Positions 1 to 6,629 of a stretch of 7,539 nucleotides of DNA are shown here, piece after piece. Position 1 is the stretch's first letter. The number at the start of each line of letters is the position of its first letter. Source of the DNA: JAVBKB01 sp031554275 (GTDB lineage: Bacteria > Bacillota > Bacilli > JARBTR01). Under the pieces are notes generated by a model that worked only from the letters and a program-made list of their open reading frames with translations, was not told the DNA's origin and searched no databases. The stretch is taken from the NCBI GenBank assembly GCA_031554275.1, contig JAVBKB010000080.1:1-7539 (forward strand), read 5' to 3'. The position numbers were made by a program, and so were the translations under genes.

Positions 1-52
1 ATAGCACACAAACTGAAATGAGTATAAAAATTATTTTCTTAGTTTTTTTCAT
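1..52 (-). CDS. N-terminus of a secreted or membrane protein (partial, runs off the window)
   Basis: An ATG at 52-50 opens a frame that stays open to the window edge and encodes MKKTKKIIFILISVCVL. The lysine-rich start followed directly by an 11-residue hydrophobic run is typical of a signal peptide or N-terminal membrane anchor. An AGGTGG ribosome binding site lies at 63-58, five bases before the ATG, and the gene begins 46 bases after the GT2 stop with no terminator between them, so it is probably co-transcribed. Only 17 residues are visible, so no function can be given. The cysteine at residue 15 could belong to a lipobox, but the residues needed to judge this are outside the window. Confidence 0.6.
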   Translation of the reverse strand, partial: MKKTKKIIFILISVCVL

Positions 53-98
53 TTTTTCCACCTGCCTAGGATACTGTTGCTTTCCTTAAAAAATTAAA

Positions 99-974
99 TC
101 AGAAGTATTCTTTTCTGAAGTGTGAAAAATGTTCTCGATAGTCTTTACGATAGCATTTTAATAGATAAATCAGCGTTCTGACTGTCCTTAGTGTTGCCAC
201 TTGGAACCCATTAATGTCAAGATACTCTTTACAATAGTATAGATCGCTTTTGCAAAACTCGATGTAAGCATATGCAGAACCTGGGGAAACAGTTGCTGAA
301 TGATCATGGATGACCACAGCATTCGGGTTAATGAGTAGCTTCATATTCTGCTTCTCAACACCTTTTCCAAGTATTCGCTCTTCGCAATACAAGAAGACGT
401 TATCATCAAATCCATTGTTCTTAACAAGAAAATCCATTTTCAAGGCGAAGCAGCCACCATTTACATAGACAACTTCAGTAGGTTCGGAAACGTCAATTAT
501 TGGTTCTGCTTTCTTTTTGAATATTTTTTTCAAAGGGGTCGTTTGAATCAGGCGTTCACCAAATGTTTGGGGCCAGCCTGCTGAGTGCTGCTTATTACCT
601 TGATTATCAATTAATTGCGAGCCCACAACGGCAATATCATCGCTTGATTCTAGTAAGGAAACAAGATTCTCGATGCTATTTTCCAAGTACACAATATCAT
701 TATTGGAAGCAATATAAATAGAACAATTGTCTTCCAAAGCACGCTTGAACCCACGATTCAAGTTACGTGAATAGCCACTCTTTTCACCTGCTTGGATCAT
801 TTCAATATTTGCAATGCCTTGATATTTCTCACTCAATCTCTCAAATGAATCATTTGGTGAAAAGCTATCAACGATATATATCTTGTACGGAAGTGTGCAT
901 GTTTTCAGTATGGAGTCCACACAGTTCACAGTTTCTGTCCAAGTTCGAAAATTCACAACAACTATCCCAATCAT
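99..974 (-). CDS. Glycosyltransferase family 2 (GT-A fold)
   Basis: This 291-residue protein probably transfers one sugar of the repeat unit onto the lipid-linked acceptor at the cytoplasmic face of the membrane. The start MIGIVVVNFRTWTET is the usual first strand and loop of GT2 enzymes. D36 in IYIVDSF matches the nucleotide-binding aspartate, SNNDI at 90-94 occupies the DxD metal-site position, and VNGGCFALK (171-179) followed by LYCEER (195-200) matches the acceptor and catalytic-base region. It has no clear transmembrane segment. The start is secure: AAAGGAG lies eight bases upstream. The ATG overlaps the TGA of the polymerase gene by four bases (ATGA, 971-974), so the two are probably translationally coupled. 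Many GT2 enzymes of this type in polysaccharide loci are annotated as rhamnosyltransferases, but donor and linkage cannot be read from the sequence. Confidence 0.88.
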   Translation of the reverse strand: MIGIVVVNFRTWTETVNCVDSILKTCTLPYKIYIVDSFSPNDSFERLSEKYQGIANIEMIQAGEKSGYSRNLNRGFKRALEDNCSIYIASNNDIVYLENSIENLVSLLESSDDIAVVGSQLIDNQGNKQHSAGWPQTFGERLIQTTPLKKIFKKKAEPIIDVSEPTEVVYVNGGCFALKMDFLVKNNGFDDNVFLYCEERILGKGVEKQNMKLLINPNAVVIHDHSATVSPGSAYAYIEFCKSDLYYCKEYLDINGFQVATLRTVRTLIYLLKCYRKDYREHFSHFRKEYF

Positions 975-2311
975 TTTTGGTGCTCCTTTTTATATTCCTG
1001 ATAATATTTATCCAATTTAAGAATCGTTGGTCGAACAAATGAGTGAACCGTTTGTTTGTTGCCCTTCAAATAGTTAACTCGAGAAATAGTTAAACCAATC
1101 ACTCCCCAAAACAAGACATCTATTCCATACGTGAATAATGAAATTTCTGCCAACCCTTGAATCAACATTGTAAGAATAAAGAGTGCGGATGCTAAGATAA
1201 ACTTATCCTTTGTAATAAACTCCTTGATTTTGCGAATCCACAAAACCAGACCCGCCATAAACACTGTGAATCCGACAACGCCAACTTGTGCCAATAAATC
1301 AATTATCCAGTTATGCGACCTTGGGTCTTTTGGACCATAAGCCAACCCGTTCCCAAAAATCGGGAAGTTTCGAAATCTATCTAGTTCATCGACAAAAATT
1401 GTTATGCGACCACTTGTTAAGGAATTTACGATTTTGTATAATGACCCTTTGTTATTCATGCCCGTATTCCATTTTGCCAAGAGATATTTTGCAATAAAAA
1501 TTGTAGCAACGAAAAAAACAATTATTGAAATCATCAGCCCATATTTTGCCCATTTTCGAATGCGTACTTTGGTTGCCTCTGATTTAATAAACGGTATCGG
1601 AATTTGCTTCTTACCTCTGAAAACTTGGTAACAATAGACCAACAAAATAATCACAAAGAACAACATAAGAACTAGCAGAGAGTTTTTCGATTTAATAAAT
1701 AATAGTGTAGCGACTCCACTAGCAGTTACTAATAATTTAAACTTCATGGAAATTTTTGAAAAAAGAATATAGACCATGATAGGTAGCAAAAAGCATGCAA
1801 TGTAATTGGATGCTCCCGCTGGTATGATTGTATAGGATTTTTCAAAATTTGTACTCATCGCTCCGAATTTGCTCTTCAAATGCCAACTTGCAACCACCAC
1901 CTGGATACAAATCACAAAGAACATAAATGTAAACAACTTCCCTACTGTTCGTGTTAAGTCCTTTTCAATATGTTGTGAAGCTATGAAATAGGCGATTACA
2001 GAAGCAATCACAGAAAAGTAATTACCCAAGTATTTCGTTAAGTCAAAGTTGTAGGACAATGGAAGCAAGTAAAGAAATAGACGACTCAATAGGATACAAG
2101 TGATTAAATCGACATAGATATTCTCACGGTAGACAAATATCGCAGTCACTCCAACCGCTAGAATGAAAAATGTTACGCTAACCGGGTTGTTATGAAGATG
2201 TGGTGTTAATGCGTATTTATTGTTGCTAACAAACAAAGTTACTAATACAATTGCCAATAGAAAGTACTTAATAATATCTGAGGTAGACATTTTTTTATAT
2301 AAAATACTCAT
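971..2311 (-). CDS. Wzy-like O-antigen/capsule polymerase (or O-antigen ligase family) membrane protein
   Basis: This 446-residue protein is very hydrophobic, with about 11-12 likely membrane segments (roughly 15-29, 45-60, 66-86, 98-112, 125-143, 163-185, 192-206, 210-229, 257-278, 338-358, 372-386 and 395-411). A larger hydrophilic loop lies at 279-336. The stretch from FPIFGNG (316-322) through SHNWIIDLL (332-340) to GVVG resembles the periplasmic-loop and membrane-entry motif of the O-antigen ligase/Wzy family (PF04932). In a Wzx/Wzy capsule locus the likely role is polymerising repeat units on undecaprenyl diphosphate outside the membrane. A ligase that attaches polymer to the envelope is the main alternative. 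The ATG is preceded by AAGGGGG at close spacing. A second ATG seven codons later has no ribosome binding site. It is the first gene after the 2436-2472 terminator and has its own candidate promoter. Confidence 0.85.
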   Translation of the reverse strand: MSILYKKMSTSDIIKYFLLAIVLVTLFVSNNKYALTPHLHNNPVSVTFFILAVGVTAIFVYRENIYVDLITCILLSRLFLYLLPLSYNFDLTKYLGNYFSVIASVIAYFIASQHIEKDLTRTVGKLFTFMFFVICIQVVVASWHLKSKFGAMSTNFEKSYTIIPAGASNYIACFLLPIMVYILFSKISMKFKLLVTASGVATLLFIKSKNSLLVLMLFFVIILLVYCYQVFRGKKQIPIPFIKSEATKVRIRKWAKYGLMISIIVFFVATIFIAKYLLAKWNTGMNNKGSLYKIVNSLTSGRITIFVDELDRFRNFPIFGNGLAYGPKDPRSHNWIIDLLAQVGVVGFTVFMAGLVLWIRKIKEFITKDKFILASALFILTMLIQGLAEISLFTYGIDVLFWGVIGLTISRVNYLKGNKQTVHSFVRPTILKLDKYYQEYKKEHQK

Positions 2312-2354
2312 TTGTCCCCCTTGTGTTTTTCTTAATTGAATTATTCATAGAAAC

Positions 2355-2389
2355 AGGTTCATATGCAATATCAAATTGCAAATAAACCT
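2355..2389. repeat. 15-base imperfect inverted repeat (leader hairpin)
   Basis: Arms 2355-2369 and 2375-2389 are separated by a five-base loop. Thirteen of fifteen positions pair as Watson-Crick; read as minus-strand RNA, one more is a G-U wobble and one a U-U mismatch. In the minus direction the hairpin sits just downstream of the candidate wzy promoter, so it would form the 5' end of that transcript, and no U-tract follows it. In the plus direction it is followed by AG and six T (2392-2397), which is terminator-like, but no plus-strand gene is visible. Whether it stabilises RNA, regulates, or terminates antisense transcripts is unknown. Confidence 0.7.
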
Positions 2390-2398
2390 AGTTTTTTA

Positions 2399-2426
2399 AT
2401 TATAACTTGATTTGAGATAAAAGCAA
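2399..2426 (-). promoter_or_regulatory. Candidate sigma-A promoter for wzy and downstream genes
   Basis: A perfect TATAAT (2404-2399) is preceded after 16 bases by TTGCTT (2426-2421), which matches only the TTG of the -35 consensus. It lies just downstream of an intrinsic terminator and 88 bases upstream of the wzy ATG, where a new promoter would be needed if that terminator works. The start of transcription would fall near 2392, immediately before the inverted repeat. The weak -35 and the AT-rich surroundings keep confidence moderate. Confidence 0.5.
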
Positions 2427-2435
2427 TTGTTTTTG

Positions 2436-2472
2436 AAAAAAAAAAAGAACTGGATGTCTACTTAATCCAGTT
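2436..2472 (-). terminator. Intrinsic terminator overlapping the end of the reductase gene
   Basis: On the minus strand AACTGGAT (2472-2465) pairs perfectly with ATCCAGTT (2455-2448) across a nine-base loop. One C and then eleven T (2446-2436) follow. The 5' arm is made of the last sense codons of the reductase gene (K-L-D) and the TAA stop lies in the loop, so gene end and terminator are fused. The stem is only eight pairs, but the long U-tract makes termination, at least partial, likely. It separates the nucleotide-sugar genes from wzy and GT2. Confidence 0.85.
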
Positions 2473-3319
2473 TATAATGCGGATATAGATCCTGATGAGC
2501 CATGACCCATTGTTTTAGCTCGATAAACATTTCTTCGTAGGATGGAATGTTATAATCGAAATCCTTACGTGTGCAAATAAGTGATTTATCTAGCGTCACT
2601 GTATCTTTAGGGTTTATCTTAATTGCATTGGAACGAAAGTGTTTATTAAATAGCTGCAGCATTTCATACTTTGAAATGGTGTCATTGTTCACTAGGTTAT
2701 AAAGACCAGTTAAATTGCCCTCTAATGCTTTTTCCATCCCTTTTGCTAATGCGACAGAAGTAACTCCTGTCCAGATCGCTTTCTTGTATCCAGAAATCTC
2801 TCCTTGCGCCTGCATAAACCAGTTAAATAAACCGATTCCGTTTGGATTCATATCGGGTCCAACAACAGAATTTCTAAAGGTCAAGTCCTTGTCATTCTCT
2901 ATTTCACCAAGAGCCTTTGAGCGATCATAGAAAGTATCACCGTCTCGTAAGGAGGTTTCTGAATAACCACCAGTATGACCAGAAAATACACAGTCTGTAC
3001 TCATATGAATAATCCTCGTTGGTAGATTTGCAGTCAACGAGCTCAAAAAATGAGGTAAGTAGCTGTTTAGATATACAGCATTATGTTTATTCATTTCGGC
3101 AACTTGATTGAGGATACCAACACAGTTAATAACTGCATCAAACGCACCATTGACAATGACGTCAGTAAGCTTATTTGAATCATAGATATCACCTAATATA
3201 TTTTCACAGTAGGGAAAAGGCTTTCGGGAGAAAGCGACAACTTCATGCCCCTGCTCTTTGAAATAAATACTGATTGTGTGCCCCGCCATACCTGTTGCAC
3301 CTAGAACAAGAATTTTCAT
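2462..3319 (-). CDS. RmlD/WbvR-type NDP-4-keto-6-deoxy-sugar reductase (SDR)
   Basis: This 285-residue short-chain dehydrogenase/reductase probably reduces the C4 keto group of a UDP-6-deoxy-HexNAc with NAD(P)H. Visible motifs are the nucleotide-binding GATGMAG (7-13), STDCVFSG (107-114) with the catalytic-region Ser/Thr, the active-site pair Y131 and K135 in YDRSK, and RNSVVG (149-154). The length fits RmlD-like enzymes and leaves no room for the C-terminal cupin domain of CapF (about 370 residues). It follows a CapE-type dehydratase/5-epimerase, so the expected substrate is UDP-2-acetamido-2,6-dideoxy-L-hexos-4-ulose and the best-guess product UDP-L-RhaNAc; this is inferred from context and the RmlD-like form. 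The ATG at 3319 is chosen because AAAGGGG lies eight bases upstream and the GxxGxxG motif then falls at its normal place. A TTG at 3379 would add 20 residues that do not look like part of the fold. Confidence 0.85.
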   Translation of the reverse strand: MKILVLGATGMAGHTISIYFKEQGHEVVAFSRKPFPYCENILGDIYDSNKLTDVIVNGAFDAVINCVGILNQVAEMNKHNAVYLNSYLPHFLSSLTANLPTRIIHMSTDCVFSGHTGGYSETSLRDGDTFYDRSKALGEIENDKDLTFRNSVVGPDMNPNGIGLFNWFMQAQGEISGYKKAIWTGVTSVALAKGMEKALEGNLTGLYNLVNNDTISKYEMLQLFNKHFRSNAIKINPKDTVTLDKSLICTRKDFDYNIPSYEEMFIELKQWVMAHQDLYPHYKLD

Positions 3320-3327
3320 CAATGATT

Positions 3328-3334
3328 CCCCTTT
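3328..3334 (-). promoter_or_regulatory. Ribosome binding site fixing the reductase start
   Basis: AAAGGGG lies eight bases before the ATG at 3319, supporting that start over the in-frame TTG at 3379. It sits inside a small possible hairpin: GATTCT (3340-3335) can pair with GGAATC (3329-3324) around the loop AAAGG, which would partly hide the site. The stem is only six pairs including one G-U. Confidence 0.6.
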
Positions 3335-3391
3335 AGAATCGGTACAACTGCAAGATTCATACAGCGTTCCGATAAACAATTCTCTCGGTTT

Positions 3392-3410
3392 GCGAAATTA
3401 TAGTATTCGC
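3392..3410 (-). promoter_or_regulatory. Weak -10-like element inside a short inverted repeat (3320-3438 gap)
   Basis: The 119-base gap between the capE-like and reductase genes is longer than the other joints upstream in this operon. It contains TATAAT (3402-3397) flanked by the five-base inverted repeat GCGAA/TTCGC (3410-3406 and 3396-3392). No good -35 lies at 15-18 bases and there is no extended -10 TG, so a promoter here is only a possibility. No terminator is seen in this gap. Confidence 0.2.
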
Positions 3411-3438
3411 TTGATTTATTGCTCTTGAATAAGGAAGA

Positions 3439-4461
3439 TTATTTTCCTTTCCAAGCTGCTAATTCCTTTTGAAGATAATCCAATGTCAATAGTTTATCCT
3501 TAACTTGTTCGATATTTAATTGAATAGTATTATCAGAATTGTACTCATTCGACTTAGAAAAACCTTCCAGTCCTTCATCGTAATACTTGTCATAATTCAG
3601 CTCGCGTTTATCTGCGGGCACTCTGTAGAAGCCACCCATATCAATTGATTTAGCTGCCTCTTCATTGGTTAGAAGTGTCTCATACATCTTCTCACCATGA
3701 CGAATTCCAATCGTTTTGATCTCGCTATCTGTTTGAAACAATTCCTTTACTGCATGAACCAGTACATCAACTGTACAAGCTGGAGACTTCTGCACCATAA
3801 TATCGCCACTTTCAGCATTTTCAAATGCGAAAAGAACCAACTCAACCGCTTCCTCAAGGCTCATAATGAAGCGCGTCATATCTTTATTGGTAATTGTTAA
3901 AGGTTGTCCGCTCTTAATCTGCTCGACAAATAGTGGGATGACAGACCCTCGTGATGCCATTACATTCCCATAGCGAGTGCAGCAGATCATGGTTTTGTCA
4001 GGTGAAACGGCTCTTGATTTGGCAATTACGACCTTCTCCATCATCGCTTTTGATGTCCCCATCGCGTTCACTGGGTAAGCTGCTTTATCTGTAGAAAGGC
4101 AAATCACTTTACGAACACCAGCATCGATTGATGCTGTTAACACATTATCGGTACCCAAAATATTTGTTTTTACCGCTTCCATTGGGAAGAACTCACAAGA
4201 GGGAACTTGCTTTAAAGCGGCAGCATGAAAAACATAGTCTACTCCATACATAGCGTTTTTCACACTTGCCAAATCCCTCACATCACCAAGATAGAACTTG
4301 ATTTTGTCATTTTTGTACTGTTTCCGCATATCATCTTGTTTCTTCTCATCACGAGAAAAGATACGGATTTCTCGAATATCAGTTGCCAGAAATCGATCCA
4401 GTACTGCGTTACCAAATGATCCTGTACCGCCTGTAATTAGCAATGTCTTTCCCTTAAACAT
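3439..4461 (-). CDS. capE: CapE/WbjB-type UDP-GlcNAc 4,6-dehydratase/5-epimerase
   Basis: This 340-residue extended SDR belongs to the polysaccharide biosynthesis (FlaA1/CapE) family. CapE/WbjB enzymes convert UDP-D-GlcNAc to UDP-2-acetamido-2,6-dideoxy-L-4-hexulose, the entry to UDP-L-FucNAc, L-RhaNAc and L-QuiNAc. Visible motifs are GGTGSFG (11-17), AALKQVP (81-87), STDKA (123-127), RYGNV (163-167) and IRHGEKMYETLL (253-264). At the position of the usual SDR YxxxK there is M134-G-T-S-K138. A Met in place of Tyr is known from the CapE/WbjB/WbvB group and separates it from the PseB/FlaA1 group, which keeps Tyr. It has no membrane segments, unlike the CapD-type dehydratase at 7256-7539, and is complete at normal family length. 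The start has GAGGTGAG just upstream, and the gene begins eight bases after the GT4 stop, so they share an operon. Confidence 0.9.
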   Translation of the reverse strand: MFKGKTLLITGGTGSFGNAVLDRFLATDIREIRIFSRDEKKQDDMRKQYKNDKIKFYLGDVRDLASVKNAMYGVDYVFHAAALKQVPSCEFFPMEAVKTNILGTDNVLTASIDAGVRKVICLSTDKAAYPVNAMGTSKAMMEKVVIAKSRAVSPDKTMICCTRYGNVMASRGSVIPLFVEQIKSGQPLTITNKDMTRFIMSLEEAVELVLFAFENAESGDIMVQKSPACTVDVLVHAVKELFQTDSEIKTIGIRHGEKMYETLLTNEEAAKSIDMGGFYRVPADKRELNYDKYYDEGLEGFSKSNEYNSDNTIQLNIEQVKDKLLTLDYLQKELAAWKGK

Positions 4462-4469
4462 ATCTCACC

Positions 4470-5687
4470 TCATGAAGTGTATTTTTGTAAAAAAACATTT
4501 AACTGTTTGTAGTATCTTTCCTTAGAAAAATGTTCCTCATAATAATTTCTACTATTCTCACTATAGTGCTCAACTAGCTTTGGTTCGTTGACAAACTTTT
4601 GAATCATGGCTGCTAGTGCTTTGTAATCCTCTGCTGGCGCACATAATCCGCAACTTGCCTCTGCAATCACATTTGCCGTTTCGCCATTTATGGCTGCAAT
4701 TATCGGCTTCCCAGCAGCTAAATATGACTGAACTTTGTTGGGCAATGTGTATGAAATGGTTGGATTGTCTTTCATTGTAACCAAAAAAGCATCTGCCATG
4801 CCATAGAATTTCGGCATATCTGCAATGGGATGCTTCCCATGAAAAACCACATTAGGAAGTTGCAATCGATCAGCTAGTTCTCTGCATTTCAATGCTGACG
4901 AACCATCACCAACAATGTGAAACTTGATTTCTTTCTCAGTCGCATTTTGCGACATGGCGTCTGCCTTCAATTCGTTGGCAGCAAGTAAAATGGTTTCGAC
5001 ACTTTGCATTTCGCCAATATTTCCAGCAAACACTAAGTTACATTCGGTTGGTTTGTTCTCCACTCTGTGGATATCATCAAACATCGATTCAGCGTACACT
5101 GGCAAATGGAGAATCTCTTTATCATGAATGCTGAACTTTTCATTGAAGTAGTTTTCAAACATTTTTGAGCTAGTCCATATAGTATCAGCTTTTTTGTAAA
5201 TCCACTTACTAAATTTAAACATAATTCGATACAATATGCTATCATTTCCCACTCCACCGGAAACTAAACTCTCTGGCCATAAGTCAAAACAATAGATCAC
5301 TAACTTCTTTTTACTCCGTTTTTTCATGATAATTGCAGGAAGCACCTGTGTAATTGGTGATAACTGATAGGATAGAATTATATCAAAATCTTTTTCTATC
5401 CGTAGTGCTTTCCAAGAGGAGCTTACCATAAAGCTTAAGTAGTTTAGTGCCAATCGCTTGGTAGTTGTTCCTCTTCCGATTAGCGATGTTCTCAGGACTT
5501 TTACGTTTTGAATAACCTCTTCCCGATTCTTGCGATGACGATACTTTTCATCAACGACACCACTAGGGTAGTTTGGCAATCCAGTTAGTACTGTGACATC
5601 ATGTCCCTGTTTAGCTAATTCGAAACAAAGGTCATTTACTTGAAATTGTTCAGGGTAGAAATATTGTGTAACCATTAGAATTTTCAT
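4470..5687 (-). CDS. GT4 glycosyltransferase, WbuB/CapL/WcaI type
   Basis: This 405-residue GT-B fold enzyme probably transfers an L-6-deoxy-HexNAc to the primed lipid carrier at the inner membrane face. MKILMVTQYFYPEQ with LPNYPSG (37-43) and DLWPES (135-140) are marks of WbuB/WcaI-like GT4 proteins. The C-terminal half shows FAGNIGEMQ (220-228), HIVGDG (257-262), LPNKVQSYLAAGKPI (315-329) and NGETANVI (334-341), which form the nucleotide-sugar pocket. WbuB of Escherichia coli O26 and CapL of S. aureus are associated with L-FucNAc transfer. Placement directly before a CapE gene supports an L-HexNAc donor here, though the reductase suggests L-RhaNAc rather than L-FucNAc. The ATG overlaps the TGA of the preceding SDR gene by four bases (5684-5687). 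Only a weak AAGAAG lies upstream, so translation probably depends on coupling. Confidence 0.88.
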   Translation of the reverse strand: MKILMVTQYFYPEQFQVNDLCFELAKQGHDVTVLTGLPNYPSGVVDEKYRHRKNREEVIQNVKVLRTSLIGRGTTTKRLALNYLSFMVSSSWKALRIEKDFDIILSYQLSPITQVLPAIIMKKRSKKKLVIYCFDLWPESLVSGGVGNDSILYRIMFKFSKWIYKKADTIWTSSKMFENYFNEKFSIHDKEILHLPVYAESMFDDIHRVENKPTECNLVFAGNIGEMQSVETILLAANELKADAMSQNATEKEIKFHIVGDGSSALKCRELADRLQLPNVVFHGKHPIADMPKFYGMADAFLVTMKDNPTISYTLPNKVQSYLAAGKPIIAAINGETANVIAEASCGLCAPAEDYKALAAMIQKFVNEPKLVEHYSENSRNYYEEHFSKERYYKQLNVFLQKYTS

Positions 5688-6577
5688 AACCGATCACTTC
5701 TTTGCAGATATTCCTCAACTTCACCCTTGATACCATCTTCAAATGATATCGGTGAGTATCCAAAGTCCTTTGCTGCTTCTTCATGTGAGAAATTCTTATC
5801 CTCTTGCATTCTCAACACCTGTTCAACCGAAATAATTGCCTTTTTCCGGAGCACAAAATTCATTACTTTAGCACCAAAAATGGATATCCCGATTGGCAAG
5901 TGGACTAGTTTTGTTTTTTTCCCAAGGTACTGAATGATGCACTTCACCACATCAACATACTTGATTGGTGCTTTGCCAGATAGATTGTACTCTTTGTTAA
6001 AGGTAATCTCTTTATTGGTCAGCACATCATAGTAAGCATTTCCGAGATCATTTGCATGAACTGGTTGCATCAGATTTTCTCCCTTGCCAAACATTGGGAA
6101 GAACTTGTGGCGATACAAATAGTCAATAAGTTTAAACATATTGCGGTCGCGGAATGATCCATAAATCATTGTTGGTCGCAGCACAGTAATGCCAATTTGA
6201 TCTCTTTGCTGTAATAAACCATCTTCTATATTAATATACTCTTCAGATGCACTCTTATATTTGGAATATCTTCCTGTTGTATGTACCAAGATTGCCCAAG
6301 GTACTTTGTTTTGGATCGCAGCTGCCATCACTTTTTCAGATAACAAAACCGATGCTATATGAAGCACAACTTCAGCATCCTTCATATTTTCTGCAAGAAA
6401 TGATTCGTCTTCCAAAGAACCAAATGCCTTCACAATATCTAATCCGGTTTCATCCAAGAATTTAGTGTCAGACTCTTCACGAACTAAGCACTTTATCTTA
6501 CCAGGATATTTTTCTTGCATCATTCTATTCAAGAAGCTTCTACCAGTTTGTCCAGTTACACCTGTTACAATCAGCAA
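5684..6577 (-). CDS. NAD(P)-dependent SDR epimerase/reductase, possible CapN-like role
   Basis: This 297-residue protein has a Rossmann start with TGVTGQTG (5-12), a candidate active-site pair Y104 and K108 in RYSKYK, LRPTMIYG (133-140) and QPVHANDLG (171-179), the usual order in extended or atypical SDR sugar-nucleotide enzymes. The exact reaction cannot be read from sequence. Its place next to a CapD-type dehydratase and an initiating transferase suggests a C4 reductase that turns UDP-4-keto-6-deoxy-GlcNAc into UDP-D-FucNAc or UDP-D-QuiNAc, as CapN does in S. aureus. That parallel rests on context, since overall likeness to CapN is not evident by eye. The start is TTG, supported by AGGGGG eight bases upstream and by the core strand beginning at once (LIVTG). 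The frame has a TAG 15 bases upstream of the TTG and no better start. The gap from the transferase gene is 52 bases. Confidence 0.82.
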   Translation of the reverse strand: MLIVTGVTGQTGRSFLNRMMQEKYPGKIKCLVREESDTKFLDETGLDIVKAFGSLEDESFLAENMKDAEVVLHIASVLLSEKVMAAAIQNKVPWAILVHTTGRYSKYKSASEEYINIEDGLLQQRDQIGITVLRPTMIYGSFRDRNMFKLIDYLYRHKFFPMFGKGENLMQPVHANDLGNAYYDVLTNKEITFNKEYNLSGKAPIKYVDVVKCIIQYLGKKTKLVHLPIGISIFGAKVMNFVLRKKAIISVEQVLRMQEDKNFSHEEAAKDFGYSPISFEDGIKGEVEEYLQRSDRL

Positions 6578-6585
6578 CCTTAGTT

Positions 6586-6591
6586 CCCCCT
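6586..6591 (-). promoter_or_regulatory. Ribosome binding site supporting a TTG start
   Basis: AGGGGG lies eight bases before the TTG at 6577. No in-frame ATG or GTG exists between the upstream TAG and the Rossmann motif, so this site decides the start of the SDR gene. Confidence 0.7.
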
Positions 6592-6629
6592 AATGCTATG
6601 ATTATAAAATCCATTTTCAACATAGGTAA

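Noticed and set aside
767..1042. Open plus-strand frame of 91 codons across the GT2/wzy junction, and similar plus-strand frames elsewhere
   Set aside because: They lie opposite well-supported minus-strand genes, show low-complexity translations without domains and lack clear ribosome binding sites.
3320..3379. A 20-residue N-terminal extension of the reductase from a TTG at 3379
   Set aside because: The extension is unlike any Rossmann start, and the ATG at 3319 has AAAGGGG at ideal spacing directly before MKILVLGATG.
3421..3443. Hairpin AAGGAA/TTCCTT at the end of the capE-like gene as a terminator
   Set aside because: The stem is six AT-rich pairs and is followed by ATTCAAG with no U-tract. 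It should not terminate.
5033..5257. Second minus-strand open frame inside the GT4 gene
   Set aside because: It is an alternative frame fully contained in a gene with clear GT4 motifs, and its translation has no recognisable features.
6601..6606. TATAAT on the minus strand between the transferase and SDR genes as a promoter
   Set aside because: At 17 bases upstream the hexamer is TTACCT, a poor -35, there is no TG extension, and the gap is only 52 bases in an AT-rich operon. Chance is enough to explain it.
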